DNA of 64,000 bases from Dictyophora rubrovolvata (Eukaryota; Basidiomycota; Agaricomycetes; Phallales; Phallaceae): assembly GCA_029959195.1 (NCBI GenBank), contig CP114121.1:62001-126000 (forward strand). Reading direction: 5' to 3'. A program made the translations under genes and the position numbers. Under the pieces are notes generated by a model. The model did no database searches. It was given only the letters and a program-made list of their open reading frames with translations, and was not told where the DNA came from. Shown here piece after piece: positions 1 to 11,900 of the stretch. Numbering within the stretch: position 1 is the first letter of the stretch; every line of letters starts with the position of its first letter.

Positions 1-19
1 CAGGACATCGATAACGACC

Positions 20-799
20 ATGACCAAATCTTTCAATCAAATGGTTTCAACAAACCGTCATCCTCGATATTACTTTGAAGACGGCGTGGTATTTCATGTA
101 AGTTATCTTTAAGTTTGAGCAAACTCTATTATAATCTGAAGCTTGATGTGCTTAGGTGGAAGATACATATTTCAAAATTCCACGACACAAACTTTGCCTG
201 CATTCTCCCGTTTTTAGTAGCCTTTTTGGTTTACCCGTGGGCTCTTCGGCCCCAGCCTCTGCTGTAGAAGGCAGCTCAGAGAGCATCCTATCAATTTGCC
301 ACAGGAATCTGCAGTTGATTTTGAACGACTATTAACATATTTATATCCTTTGTGAGTTGACATTGACTTTCCCTTCATCTTTAAGCTGACAAAAGACAGA
401 ACAAACAACTACCTCTTTTCCTCTGATAACTTTTCAAGCAATTGGGACCTTGATCATCTGCATTCGATTCTGAAACTCTCTAAAAAATATATAATGGATG
501 ATATTCGTGCAGAAATCATCAAGGCCATAAACCGGGGGGAATTCCTCAATGATATAACCAAAATACAATTCGGAGTAGAGTTTAACAATCCTCCTTGGGC
601 CTTAGAAGGATTCATGGAATTAGTCAAACGTCAGTCTCCCCTAAGTGTAGATGAAGGGAAAATATTAGGACTTGAAGATGCTATTCGTTGTATGGCAGCT
701 CGAGAAACATGCCGTAATGCAAGTAGCCAATATGGGTATCGTTACTCAGGCTCTAAACCTGTCAATGATCACCGTAACGGTCCAGGTACACATCGATAA
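20..799 (+). pseudogene. BTB/POZ-domain protein gene with probable frameshift
   Basis: Three exons are readable: 20-97, 156-351 and 400-799, with GT...AG introns. The translation opens with an RYYFEDG-VVFHVEDTYFKIPRHKL stretch followed by LHSPVFSSLF, then LPQESAVDFERLLTYLYP, the usual BTB core of Agaricomycete BTB proteins. The last exon has SILKLSKKY and the family tail WALEGFMELVKRQSPLS...LGLEDAIRCMAARE. BTB domains mediate dimerisation and often recruit Cullin-3; a specific role cannot be inferred. One base seems to be missing near 283: the frame before it ends in EGSSES and the frame after it starts with HPINLP. Either a frameshift mutation or a sequencing error explains this. The start at 20 is the first in-frame ATG, but the gene could begin upstream of the window edge. 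Confidence 0.6.
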
Positions 800-2062
800 T
801 AATATTTGTCAGTTTGAAAATTAAATTTTTTCGTATATAGCATTTTCGGCTCTTCAGAAATGGTTTGCAGACGATCATAGACTTTTCGGCGACAGTTCGG
901 TACCTGTCGAAAGGTTGGAACGCGGCCACGAAGTAGACGATTATGAATTTTAGAACCAGGACGCCAGAAGGACCGGCATTTCTATCTCTTTAGCCTCGTT
1001 GTATTCAACAGTCATCTCCCACTGCAATGAACAGACGATGTACACATTCAGTTTAGAGGGCATTCAACAATACACGCCCAAATTATGCGCGTTGTCTACA
1101 TAAGGAAAAGAGTGTGCGCTTTTCAGATCAATTAGCCAACTCACGCAAGTATCTTAGAATCTTAATTTCCACGAACCTGTGATTGAGTACCGTACCAGTC
1201 CTAGTCAGTCCTAGTCTGCCTGGCAGTGAAGTGTCCCAGGGGGCATTATATGCATGGTCCGATTTGCTTCAATTCTTGGCACCCCTAGAAGATGAACATG
1301 AATGAAATTTATAAAAGTGGCATCATTGGAGCCTTCAATGGACTTGATAGCCAGCCAAATACCAGCTGCATAATTGTGGGTTGGTCATCCATCGCAGTGG
1401 CCGTCATAGGCATAAGTATGGCATGAGACCAGTTTCATTGTATGCCAATGCTTGGCTACCCTGTATTTGTTTGGAACTCGCGGCACGATGCCTGAACTCG
1501 TGACCCAATTGAAATCAAAATAACAAACGTTCGATGTCTGTTCTGACATCGCAGATTCCAAAATCCCGAAGAAGACTGCAAACGAATTAGATTCCATAAT
1601 GTGATAAATAGCCCTTAAGCTCCCTTAAGTCGGAGCTATAAAACCAACCAGAAGCTAGGAATTCGCATCGAATCAATGTTTGTCAATCGGAAGTCTGGAG
1701 TAAAGTTTAAGAGGTGTTGCCTCAGGCTTGTCGTTTGTCCGTACTCCCCGCTGGTAACCATCGATTCATCGATAAACTGACATTGCTTTTTAGGCTTTCT
1801 CGATGCATCTGAATGGAGTACGGAGAACTTCAGCCCAGAAATTGATCGCCTATGTCATAGGCGGAACTCAAAAGGCAGGAGAGGCACGTGGTTTGAAACA
1901 ATAAATACAAACTCCGACATCTACCGAATAAAAAGAACGATGTAAAGTATGACGTGCCCGTGACCGTCGGATCCTCTTTACGACCATCTTTCTGACGACT
2001 TCCTTAACGACCTTACCGCCACCAGCAAAGCTTAAACGTCTTTAAATAAGTAAATAAACAAT
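800..2062. other. Intergenic, no supported gene
   Basis: No multi-exon gene model or protein family is recognisable. A minus-strand open stretch at 1385-1597 has no recognisable motif and runs into a stop. The last 100 bases before 2063 would hold the promoter of the membrane-protein gene; no convincing TATA box is seen. Confidence 0.4.
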
Positions 2063-3299
2063 ATGCCCGACTCGACTTCTTGGAAGGATGGGATATTTCT
2101 AAAGGTTCGTTTATGCTTTGTGTGACGTTCCTGGACAATTAATAGACCGGTGGCTACACAGCTTGTCAACGTCGTCGTTTATATACTTTTCTTGGGTTCA
2201 AATATTTACACCGTAGCTACACCTGAAGATGTCTATCGATCCACTAAGGAGACGTACTTCACGCCTAGTATATGGGCATATGCCATTTGGTACGTCGTTC
2301 CATCGTCTTGGAGCGGCCATCTGTTTCCATGGCGCTGCCATTTTGATGTCGCCTATTGACCTATCATTATAATAACAACAGGTCACTAATCCACCTCCTC
2401 TTACTGGGATTAATTATCTATCAATTCTTCCCTGCCGGAAAGAGGATAATCATCGATGGAATTGATTGGCGATTCCCACTCTTAGCGGTTCTCAGTGCCG
2501 TTTTCCTTTACGTCTGGGTAAGTCCCTCGGTGAACTCTGGATTAATACAAATGCCAACTTGGTTTCATCCACAATTATCTAGTCTCGTCAACAATACATT
2601 GTTGCCTTCATTTTTGCCCTCCTCGTCAGTTCCACAGTGTCCCATATCTACTATATCGTCAAGAAATATCATGTCCCTGAAAACGTAAATGATGAACGTA
2701 TGTCATATCGCGCTCTCCAAATATATGCAATCTCTTACGTCACTCTTTCACTTTGTGTATTAGTATGGGTCCACCTTCCATTCTCGCTCTACCACGGCTG
2801 GACAACCTTCCTCATCATTCTCACCGCTTTCGAAGCATTTGGCGTCAATGCTGGCGTTGACAAGCCTGGCGTTTTTACAAAGGTGTTTGTCTTCCTCGGA
2901 TTGTGAGTTGATTCCTTCATATCCCGCAAACCGTGGTCCTTGACGTCATCGACACTGACGCTCGTTTTGAAAGACTCTTCCTCGAAACTACCTCTGCCGC
3001 ATATGCATTCTCAACACCAGAAGGGGATCTTCCGGCTAGTATTGCTATTACTTGGGCGTTATTTGCCGTCTTTGACAGTACGTCAATCCGTAAACTTGAT
3101 TAGTGTTGCGAAGCAGCGTCCAACATTGTAACCTTTTACAGACCAACGGGATGCCTTCATCCACTGGTCGGCACTGGCATTCGCACTCCTTTCCCTCTTC
3201 TGGGTCTTGAAATCCCTTTACAGCCTCTTCGTTGGTCGTCGTTCTCGTCTTACGATTATTAATGACGAAGAAAGAGCTCCGCTCGTTCCTGGCAATTGA
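2063..3299 (+). CDS. Multispanning fungal membrane protein of unknown function
   Basis: Six exons: 2063-2104, 2162-2289, 2382-2517, 2583-2902, 2974-3077 and 3142-3299. All junctions are GT...AG and the spliced frame is open for 295 codons. The protein starts [10 protein letters not shown] and has about eight hydrophobic segments, including [71 protein letters not shown] and [16 protein letters not shown]. It ends in a charged cytosol-like tail ([20 protein letters not shown]). The topology resembles fungal DUF1774/TspO-like membrane proteins, but that assignment is from memory of family style and is uncertain. No substrate or pathway can be given. No disabling mutation is seen and every exon boundary keeps the frame, so the gene looks functional. 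Confidence 0.85.
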
Positions 3300-4300
3300 A
3301 ATAGCTCAACTAAGATCACGTACAGCTTTCCATCCCGTATTGGATTTGCGCGTGCGGTTTTATTGCAAGACGAACAGTCCCTCCCCATTTCCACATTGGG
3401 AATGGGATGGGAGCTACGAGTCTCATCTATAATTGTCTCTATACGTGGAAACCGATTCCTCTTCCTCAAATTATGTTTTTCTTCTCTATTTGTCTCATAT
3501 CCGTTCATTAACGGCATTTCCAATTCTTGTTCTATCGTTCCCCCCTCTCATTCTTCCACTGTAATGAGTCTTCAATCGGATGCAAGGTTCTTTCTTGGAT
3601 TATTATAGTGCAGCCCTTAGCGCGTTGTATCTTTTGTAAGATGTAACGAATTAATAACCTGCATCTGTATCGAACTCTGTTTTTAACTTGCATTTTCTTT
3701 TGCTTTACATTTTGTAGTTGTTATTTGCTCGTATTTGTACATACATATCCCATGCATTTCTTCACCGTTCGCAGCTACCGAACTGAATCGTCTTAGCTGA
3801 CAAGACACCCGCAGATGCTTCTCGCTTGAACTGAAAATCAAGGTTTTGTTATACACGATATTCGGAGGCGAAGCCTACGGCAAGCTATATAGATGATTGG
3901 GTTTGGCACTGCGCACTGCACTGTCGATGCAGAAAACCCTCGATTACCTAATCAGGTGTTTATTTTTTGCCCTTTCAAGTTTTAACTGCCCCCACGATGC
4001 GGTTAATTGGAGTCAAAACCATCAATAGTTTGTTGACGATGGCAAATGCCGAAGCTTCGGAGTTCTGAAGAGCGTCTGAACTGATTTCCTTGGCTTATTC
4101 CCTGTGGCCCGTGAATCGGTAGTACCAATGATTTCCTGGCTTTGGCTTAGCTGTCCTACGTCTCCCCCAGCGAAGTTTAGGCGCTCGATACTAAATCGAG
4201 TAACCAAGTTTCCGCGCATGTCGTCAGCCAATGAGACGCATCCGAGGCTCTTCTCGCTCGATGATCACCGTCTAATTATACGTTATATGGACGGTAGATC
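3300..4300. other. Intergenic, no supported gene
   Basis: The first ~400 bases are the T-rich 3' flank of the membrane-protein gene. After that only short open stretches in several frames are present, without family motifs or consistent splice structure. Confidence 0.4.
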
Positions 4301-4397
4301 AGATTAGTGGTATGGTCTGATAGATCAGTGGGATGTGTGAAAATATCTCTTTCAGACTGTCCTAAGTTCAATCCCCGGTGCCCTCCTGTTTTTTTCC
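4301..4397 (+). repeat. tRNA-like element with A- and B-box matches (SINE head or tRNA relic)
   Basis: An A-box-like stretch (TTAGTGGTATGGTCTGATAG, 4305-4324) is followed about 45 bases later by a B-box-like GTTCAATCC (4368-4376) and then a T7 run near 4391, the expected order for an RNA polymerase III unit. The T-arm cannot pair (CCTAA on one side, CCCGG on the other) and no 7-bp acceptor stem can be formed, so this is not an intact tRNA gene. A tRNA-derived SINE head or decayed tRNA is the best reading. Confidence 0.3.
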
Positions 4398-4831
4398 TGT
4401 CGCACGAAGGTGAATCAGTTATTCAGTTAAAGCTTCTCTTGGGAAATTTAGACCACTTGAATTTAACTTTGAGTCAAAAAATCTCATTTTCATGATTTTA
4501 GTGTTTGAAGTCCTTGATCTCTAGCCGGAGGAGGTTCCCTGTAAGTACAGGGTCTTGTACCAGCTTGTACTTTGTGTCAAGAGCTCCAAAAAGAAGCAGT
4601 CTGAAATTTAAACGCTTCACTTGTGGTTGCTTCAAAACTTCCTTCCCGGATTCTTTGTTATATTCATATAAGACTTCCTCATTATTTACATTGAAACTTT
4701 GCATGCACTTTTTCTTAAAAAAGTTTAATCTTGCTGTTCGCGAACTATAGCCCTCAACAAAAGGCGGGCGTGCGAACTTTTAGCCGAACTTGGATGAGTG
4801 CCTAAACTTTGCTGGGGGAGATGTAGGGCTG

Positions 4832-5677
4832 TGTTAAGTACCGATTCTCGGGTATTGGCGATGAAGGTATAACGTTAATACTCGTATTTAATAATGATAC
4901 AAACGTCACTGTAATGTTGTAGAGCGTGGTCTCAACCTGAGTGGGTTGTACCACGACAGTCCTCTGGACGTTGGCTCTACTTGTCTTGACGTCAATCGGG
5001 ATCTTCGAGTCGTTGAAGAATATCATTGAGCCGAAGCTCTAAGAAGTCTAGAACAATCTGGTAGAATAGATTGTCGACTAGAAAGCAGAAGAACAAGAGA
5101 TGGAAGAAGTAGTGGATCCAACGCCGGAACGGACAGTTTAGATTTAAAGTGTTTGGAAATGACTGAAGCGTTATTGGGAAATGAAAACTATATTGAGATA
5201 TCGAACTAGGTTCGATATTAAGTCTAAAGAGAAGTCTAGCTACAAAGTATAGGAGGCTTTATATACAAGTATGCTAGAGGTTTGAATCTCAGTTCAAAAT
5301 AGATAACAAACTTGAGAACGTATACATGTCATAGCAATTCGTGAGTATCATAGGTATATGCAGGGTCAGTTTGCCATGTGGCAAACATGAGGCAACAAGA
5401 ACAAAGGGAAAGCACATAAGGACCTACGACCATCATAGATGATCTCATGCGCGGTTTGGAACTAGAATTTATACCAAAGGTCTATCCGCGGCTTACTGTA
5501 AGTCCTAGGAAGACAACGGCCTCTAGGACTTCGTGAAAACGGTGATGAAGTCTGATAAGACTTTCGGTCGTGGCGTCTATGAAGCGATTGTGATAAGATA
5601 ATGTTTAAGTACGATAAGATAAGGGAATATAATAAGGAATCCGTATCGCTAGTGATGTCATGAATCGGATCATGACA
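4832..5677 (-). repeat. X-family solo LTR, copy 1
   Basis: Read on the minus strand it begins TGTCATGATCCG at 5677 and ends GGTACTTAACA at 4832, so it has TG...CA ends. It is near-identical to copies at 8934-9796, 25805-26665 and 27539-28398 but 14-17 bp shorter, with a small deletion near 5124. No internal retroelement sequence flanks it. Its two flanks (GGCTG and TGGGT) are not a target duplication of each other. Instead TGGGT (= ACCCA on the other strand) matches the flank of copy 4, the mark of recombination between copies. Confidence 0.85.
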
Positions 5678-7882
5678 TGGGTCCAAAATTGGCAGCAGAT
5701 GCACGAGGTCTTTGATTCTACATAAGAGAGTGTCAGTATACTAAAAATTAATGAAAATTATTGCTTATGCTATGCCCTTGCTCTACCAATATACCTAACT
5801 CAATGACGCCAGTCATACCAGAATCACCCTGTTGAAAGTTTGAATGTTGGTTTCTGGCGTTTGACCCTATTGCTTTGGGCTGAACAGATTCTTCGTTGTT
5901 GTTGTAGAACTGAGCCATGGTTGAGCAGACATATTTCTATGAATCATAGTGAATAAATAATCAGAACAAAACACTAAGGAAGGATACCTGGGTAAGAACA
6001 CTGACATTATTGGCTTTACTGAACAAGTGTGGAATGTATATTACAATGGGAATGCCATCACAATCCACACCGACCATGGGCTTGGAACCATCCCAGAAGT
6101 GGGTGTACTCGGGTTCAGCAACTGGGACAGGGTTTATGCCCATATGAAGGTTTTCGATCTGTTCAATGATCGAGAAGTTTTCAAATACAACTGAAGATTT
6201 GACTCCCATTAGATTAACAGTGTTGGACCACCGAGGGATTGGAACTCACCAGGATTCTTAAAAGCACGCTTGAGCTTTTGACAGATAAAAATACCAAGGG
6301 CATCAGGATTGCACCGATCCCTGGATTGAAACGAACAACTAGGAATAAGAGGGAATATTAGTTGGAATAACAAATGGAATGTTACAACACTTACTTTCCA
6401 TGATTTTTGTTTTTTTTCTTGGTGTGTTTATCCATACTGACACCAAGCCCAGCATGCTCATTCTCATTGACCACGCCAGACAGGGTGGTGTCAGGGTATG
6501 CTAGTGTCGTCCCCTTATTTTTCTACATTTATCTTCGGTTCTGGTTTATTTTATTTATTTCCATATTTCTCATATTCTATCCCATCTCTTGCATTTCCCT
6601 CTCCTTCCATATTCCCATTTTTCCTCCAACAGGCACTGAGCGCCCGTTCTCATCAGAGCCATGGCCTAGGCCCCGGCTAAAAGCCCGGGACCGGTGCATA
6701 TCCACGCCCAGTCCATGAACCGAAGGCCGCGTGTGGCCTTCGCCGTTTTTCATAGTATATAGTTAGTAGCCCTAGAGGAGGGATCCCTAAGTTTGTTCTC
6801 TTAGGATCCCCTCCCTCTAGTCTGAGAGAGTAGCCCTGACAGGTGGCTACTGTGTCAAAACGATCATTATAGTCAACTGAGTCAGACATGGAATCGATGT
6901 TGGTGTAGACAGAATCATTATTGTCAAAGGATTGAGAAATGGCATTCATGGGCATGGCTTGTGGTGAAGGATGAGGAACAAAAAAAAAAAAGTTGGATCA
7001 AAATGTCAGGCATTGAAGACCGCTTAAGACTGCGTAAGGATGAATAATTCAATATGAATAGCGACATATTTTTAAGAGCAAATATATTCTTTTGTTATAA
7101 ACCCTAACTAATGTGAGGCACAAAAGTAGATAATTCTTCTTTAATCATTGTATGGATGGTGGATACAGGGAGCATGTGTATTTGTGAGGATGAGAGAGAA
7201 GGGCAGGTCCACTTTGGGAACATTATGGATGAGCGAAGCTTGGTAGATGCTGTTGAACATTGAACAATCAAGGTTTCACGTTGTAGAGTCTATAAACGAC
7301 TATCAGAACAAATTAAAATTAACGGTGTTAGAACTTGGAAGGAACATCCGCATCTTTAGCCAGAACCAACTCCATAATCGAGCCAACATTAGTACCAGTC
7401 ATGTTAACCTGTCCACGCAAGACATGCATTCGAGATGTATGATCGTTAGTCTTTGCTTTTGTGGATGTTGGTTCAAAGACGATCTATGTTGTATGCCTTG
7501 TCTTGATACATTCCGGCTGGAGTAGGTGGAAACAGAGACAGACAGTGTTGTTGTTCCACTCGCATTAGTTCCTCTGGCTCCATTGACATAATGACCATCA
7601 TATCCCGTGTCTACCGATGTCTCACTATACATTCTCTCTCTCTTTTTTTTTTTTTGATGTGTTGTCAGTCATGGAATAAGTTGTATAGGAGCTTAATCCG
7701 CCCAAGCCAGATTGTGAAATTGAGATGGATGGAACATGACCATGCCCATTGAGACTAAATGAGTGACCTCCACTTCCATATACACTTCTGAATCCACTTA
7801 GATTAGACGAGAATAATCCGGTATAACCGCTCGTATTTGATGCATGCAATGCTTGATTTACTAGATAGAACAGAAAGTCCAC
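5678..7882 (-). pseudogene. TET/JBP-like 2OG-Fe(II) dioxygenase gene, 5' half
   Basis: Minus-strand exons with intact splice sites cover the start and middle of a gene whose 3' half lies at 28399-29954. The upstream low-complexity S/G/N/Y-rich region (7882 to about 7400) has a shift of frame at an A13 run near 7650. Next comes an exon beginning MPMNAISQSF (6955), then exons with DRCNPDALGIFICQKLKRAF, HFWDGSKPMVGVDCDGIPIV and a Q/N-rich linker, ending at RPRASAANFGP at 5678. CNPD.LG.FIC.K and VDCDGIP.VIYIP are features I associate with the N-terminal part of basidiomycete TET/JBP-like proteins; the catalytic core is in the other half. A 353-bp solo LTR sits inside the MPMNA exon. Family name moderately sure; the broken state is clear. 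Confidence 0.6.
6489..6841 (+). mobile_element. 353-bp solo LTR with GGTGG target duplication
   Basis: Ends form a perfect 8-bp inverted repeat, TGTCAGGG...CCCTGACA. The element is flanked by GGTGG at 6484-6488 and 6842-6846. Removing the element and one GGTGG restores an open frame across the host exon (DTVAT joined to LSGVVNENEH), proving insertion into a coding exon. A second copy is at 15906-16303. There is no coding content. Best read as a solo LTR or a miniature LTR element. The strand given is arbitrary. Confidence 0.9.
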
Positions 7883-8933
7883 CTATAACTGGCTGGCCTT
7901 TTTAGACGTGTTATAAATTCTGATGGGGCATTGTAAGATAACCTTAAAGTCTTCTACCAGTAGACCTTGCTGATAAGGAAATATACAATATATTTGGAAG
8001 AGTTGGTTTAGGAGATTTAATAAAAGGGAAAGGTCTTGTTGTTGAAGGTTGAATACTATCCACAAGAGCGTGCAAGTAATTGATTATTTAAAATAAGAGA
8101 GTAAGAAGGAGAGGCTTATTGCTAAGTCTCTCAGATAGGATAAGATAAGAGGAATAATAGGAAATAAGAGAAGATAAGCCCTTAAGGCTGAAGGCTTGTT
8201 GAAAGCACTTTATTGGTTTATGGGGGTACAAGAGTGATGAAACTCTACAGAAACAGGCCTCTTTTATAGACTTTGGCCTGAGAGAAGATTATACAGATAA
8301 GGAAGGAGTACATGAATAATCAAGAAAACTGATGGAAACTGATAGAAAATTATTATAAAGATTATTAGAAATCAAGGGGAAGAGGAGTGTAGGATTGAAG
8401 TGGACCATGTGCAACTGTAGGAAGGATAAGGAGAAATATAGGAGAAACTAAGGAGAAATATGATTAAGAAAGATGATAAATAGGAATAAGCAAGAACTCA
8501 AAAAGAATAGCCTTTTCCTTTAGTCTATATGCAGTACTATCTTGTAGTACTGGTCCAAAGGGTCTTTAATAGTTTTGTAGTGTTTTTGGTTTAAGTGGCT
8601 TGAAGTCTTTTGTAGTGTTTTTGGTAAGAGAGGTTGATAGGGGGACAGGAAGGGTGAATACATGACAGGCATGTTCGTCTTCACTGCAAAACAATAAAGT
8701 TAGGCGGTAAGCGTATTTACCATATGTATCACGGACCTGTCACTCCAGCCTAATCCGGTTGAAAGCCTAATTCCGTCATGTAACAATTTCCCATCCTTAT
8801 GTGGTACACATCATTTTGCTGTATCTTAAGCATCTTGAGGGTGTTTAGATAACACTGTTGTTAGAGCTAAATTTGTTAGACAACAGGATGATGCAACTAA
8901 TCAGATGAGAATGAAAACAACTTACACATAAGA
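7883..8933. other. AT-rich transposon-like spacer, no gene
   Basis: Purine-rich, repetitive sequence with many GATAAG-type words and no coherent gene model. Some of it may be upstream sequence of the split dioxygenase gene or remnants of another element. The right end abuts X copy 2. Confidence 0.35.
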
Positions 8934-9796
8934 TGTCATGATCAGATTCATGACATCACTAGCAATATGGATTCCTTATTATATTCCCTTATCTTATCGT
9001 ACTTAAACATTATCTTATCACAATTGCTTCGCAGACGCTATGACCAGAAGTCTTATCAGACTTCATCGCCGTTTTCACGAAGTTCTAGACGCTGTCGTCC
9101 TCCTGGGACTTACAGTAAGCCGCGGATAGACCTTTGGTCTATATTCTAGTTCTAAACCACGCATGAGATCATCTATGACAGTCGTAGGTCCTTGTATGTG
9201 CTTTCCCTTTGTTCTTGTTGCCTCATGTTTGCCACATGGCAAACCGACCCTGCACATACTTATGATACTCACAAATTACTATGACATGTATACGTTCTCA
9301 AGTTTGTTATCTATTTTGAACTGAGATTCAAACCTCTAGCATACTTGTATATAAAGCCTTCTATACTTTGTAGCTAGACTTCTCTTCAGACTTAATATCA
9401 AACCTAGTTCGATATCTCAATATAGTCGTTATTTCCCAATAGTGCTTTTGTCATTTCCAAACACTTTAAATCTAAACCGTCCATAGCGACAACGCCATTC
9501 CGGCATTGGATCCGCTACTTCTTCCATCTCTTGTTCTTCTGCTTTCTAGTCGACGATCTATTCTTCCAGATTGTTTTAGACTTCTTAGAGCTTCGGCTCA
9601 ACGATATTCTCTGACGACTTGAAGATCCCGAACGACGTCAAGATAAGTAGAGTCAACGTCCAGGGGACTGTCGTGGTACAACCCACTCAGGTTGAGACTG
9701 CGCTCTATGACATTATGGTGACGTTTGTATTATCATTAAAAACGATTATTAACGTTTATACATTCGTCGCCAATACCCGAGAATCGGTACTTAACA
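8934..9796 (+). repeat. X-family solo LTR, copy 2
   Basis: Begins TGTCATGATCAGATTC and ends GGTACTTAACA; 863 bp; near-identical to the other three copies. It contains a TATATAAAG stretch near 9349, consistent with an LTR promoter. The flanks TAAGA (left) and GCTGC (right) do not match, so this copy has also probably lost one of its original neighbours. The right flank lies inside an E unit: it aligns with GCTACCTCTTACCC at about 18709 in the second E copy. Confidence 0.85.
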
Positions 9797-9839
9797 GCTG
9801 CCTCTTACTCAAAACTATAACTTTACCATCCCAAACTTC

Positions 9840-10418
9840 TTACTGATCTGGTTCTTGTTGACGAGATCTTCTTCTTCGTGGCTGTGGCATAACAATAAAA
9901 GCCATGGCGATGCTTAACAATATCAGATCTTGAACAAGATTGGATTGGAGATCGGAATAGGAAGGAAGGATTTGATTTCCAACGGTGTAGTCGGGAGGGG
10001 ATGGGATAGCAGATAGAGGTGCGTCTATGAATAGGAATTGAGTATAACTTTGAAATTGGTGACAAAAAACCAGTCTCCAGATTGATTCTTCTTGACGATT
10101 CGTTGAAAGGAACTCGACAAACTTGTATGATTCGTCCATGACATTGATGTTAGTTCATTCGTACAGGGTCAAAGCTCGTGGATATCCTATCTCCAGATCA
10201 TTGTAAGGAATAGTAATCTCCATTAGTGGCAGTGGAGTAATCGGAAGCATTGTGGAGGGATCGACATCGATTTCAGAGACGAGAGTATTGTAAACGCGAA
10301 GTTGTGAGAGGAAATTAGGGTTGGGTCCGAATCTGAGAGAAGAACAATATTCAAAAGGGAAGAAAGGGAGTTGAAAAAGGGGAATAGGGGAAGTGGGAGT
10401 ATCGCTATTGTCCAACAC
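9840..10418 (-). pseudogene. E-unit second gene (ORF3), copy 1, one nonsense codon
   Basis: About 190 codons, starting MLDNSDTPTSP. It matches the copy at 18764-19330 almost throughout, including FGPNPNFLS, DVDPSTMLPITP and the basic tail RRRRSRQQ. A TGA near 10156 stands where copy 2 has CGA (LYE*TN against LYERTN), so the gene is broken by a C-to-T change. Function unknown: no nuclease, integrase, helicase or zinc-finger motif is seen. Confidence 0.6.
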
Positions 10419-10524
10419 GATGATATGAGTTAACCAAAAATTTCAAGCGCTAATGAGATGTCTGGGAAAGAAAGAAGGAGATGAAATATAAATCTAATCG
10501 CTTATCCTAAACAAGTTTATTGTC

Positions 10525-11157
10525 CTAAATTCGTCCAAGAAGATTTGAACAAATGCGACGGATCTTCCGGAAGGATCATCTGGATGGGGAAGAGGGGAGT
10601 GAAATCGGTTCTGGCAAATGAGGTGAAAAACAGGAAACATGTGGCTCTTCAGGAACGAGATTTGCTGGTCTATAAGAGCTAAGTTTTTGTGTTCTCATGC
10701 CTTTCATGACAACCCAACAACTTGGCATGTCTAATACCATAAATGTAAACTCGAACCCATCTTGTGTTGCTAATCAAATTCGATATGAGTCTTGTACGGC
10801 TGATTTGGGAGTAGAATAAACATTGATAATTGTATACCAATCTAGTTGTTCCTCGATATAGACCTTTTCTCCAAACATGAGACTGGGGTGAACCAAATCC
10901 GAACTTCTACATTGACGAATAATATGAGGTGGAGGGAACTTCAGGAGGTACGTTTCTTTGTTGATGTTGAGACTTGCATACTGGGAACTATAAATATAGA
11001 GAGTTGTATGCAGATCCAAATCATATGTCCTTGGACTGGTAGGCAAAAAACGGAAAGGTGATATAGATTCATCATCGGAGGGGGGTAATGACTCGGAGGG
11101 GGATGCTGGAACGGGCAAGGAGATTGATGATGTATAGTGAAATAAAAATGCAGCCAT
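10525..11157 (-). pseudogene. E-unit first gene (ORF2), copy 1, two nonsense codons
   Basis: Starts MAAFLFHYTSSISLP; about 210 codons in all. An S/P-rich N-terminus is followed by a core with RTYDLDLHTTLYIY, LMFGEKVYIEEQLDWYTIINVYS, FMVLDMPSCWVVMK and a basic C-terminus (SFRKIRRICSNLLGRI). Two in-frame stops occur: TGA near 10771, where copy 2 has TGG, and TGA near 10571, where copy 2 has CGA. Both are transitions. I do not recognise the family. Confidence 0.6.
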
Positions 11158-11353
11158 CTTTTTTGTAAAGTTTTGTTTTCTAGAGGCTGTGGTGTGTTGG
11201 TTAAGTTTTTGGTAGTTTTAAAACTCCACTTTGAACCAAAAATCGGAATGTTTCCTTATTAGGAAGATTTTGGTGTGCGACAGTAAACAAGTTTGGAAAT
11301 GGCAACTTCGGGGAGTTGCCCAATAAGGGACGAGCAGGGTTTCAGAAAGTTAA

Positions 11354-11887
11354 TGTCAAGATCCGAAAATGTTTGAGATCGAGAATACAATAATACAGAG
11401 AATGAGGAACCTGGCTTCAACTTATATGTTGCGCCCATTCCAAAGGCCTGATAATTGTTCCTCAATTTAGATCGTGACAAATGCACACTCACGAGGACAG
11501 AGTTCGAGTAAAACAAGTTTTCAAGAAAACGGGGTTTCAAGATGGGAGACGATTTGTAAAACAAATAGAAGTCTTAGTGAAAGAATATTTAATTGAATCA
11601 AAGTTCAATTTCAAGACGACTCTAACTACGTATTTACAATGCGTTTAAATACTAGTTAAGTCATGCAGGGACAAGAACAAAGAAAGTACAAAAATAGATT
11701 AGTACTCTACAGTTCTTGAACACAACGTGTTTTCGTTAGAAAGAGATAGAACGAGATAGAAACGTTCTATAAATATCATGGGAACTTTACCAATCAAAGT
11801 AAATATAGAAAACAATGGTCACGGTAAAGTTCAGTCGTAAATCGTATATTGGTAAAACGGGTGTCATGAGAAAATTGGCTCATGACA
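11354..11887 (-). repeat. 3' LTR of G1
   Basis: 534 bp, read on the minus strand from TGTCATGAGCC (11887) to CGGATCTTGACA (11354). The matching 5' LTR is in two pieces (25371-25804 and 27370-27538). Against it, the 3' LTR lacks about 40 bp near the GAGTAAAACGAG stretch and about 28 bp near the outer end. Confidence 0.88.
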
Positions 11888-11900
11888 GTACTCCCTCCTT
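11888..11900 (-). other. Polypurine tract of G1
   Basis: AAGGAGGGAGTAC on the minus strand lies directly upstream of the 3' LTR start TGTCATG. This is the position and composition expected for the primer of plus-strand DNA synthesis. Confidence 0.75.

Larger units (their letters stand above)
9797..11282 (-). mobile_element. E unit, copy 1 (3' end truncated)
   Basis: Minus-strand copy of a two-gene unit. Its 5' end, TGTCGCACACC, is at 11282 and it runs to the X LTR junction at 9797, where the 3' portion is lost. It is close to copy 2 (17939-20188) in both genes. It lies just beyond the 3' LTR of G1; the flank between 11283 and 11353 joins, across the G1 target site TTAAC, to the flank now at 27369. 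Confidence 0.7.

Noticed and set aside
1385-1597. A small gene on the minus strand
   Set aside because: It ends in a stop amid sequence that may continue, no family or signal peptide is seen, and no supporting splice sites were found.
4301-4397. A functional tRNA gene
   Set aside because: The T-arm and acceptor stem do not pair.
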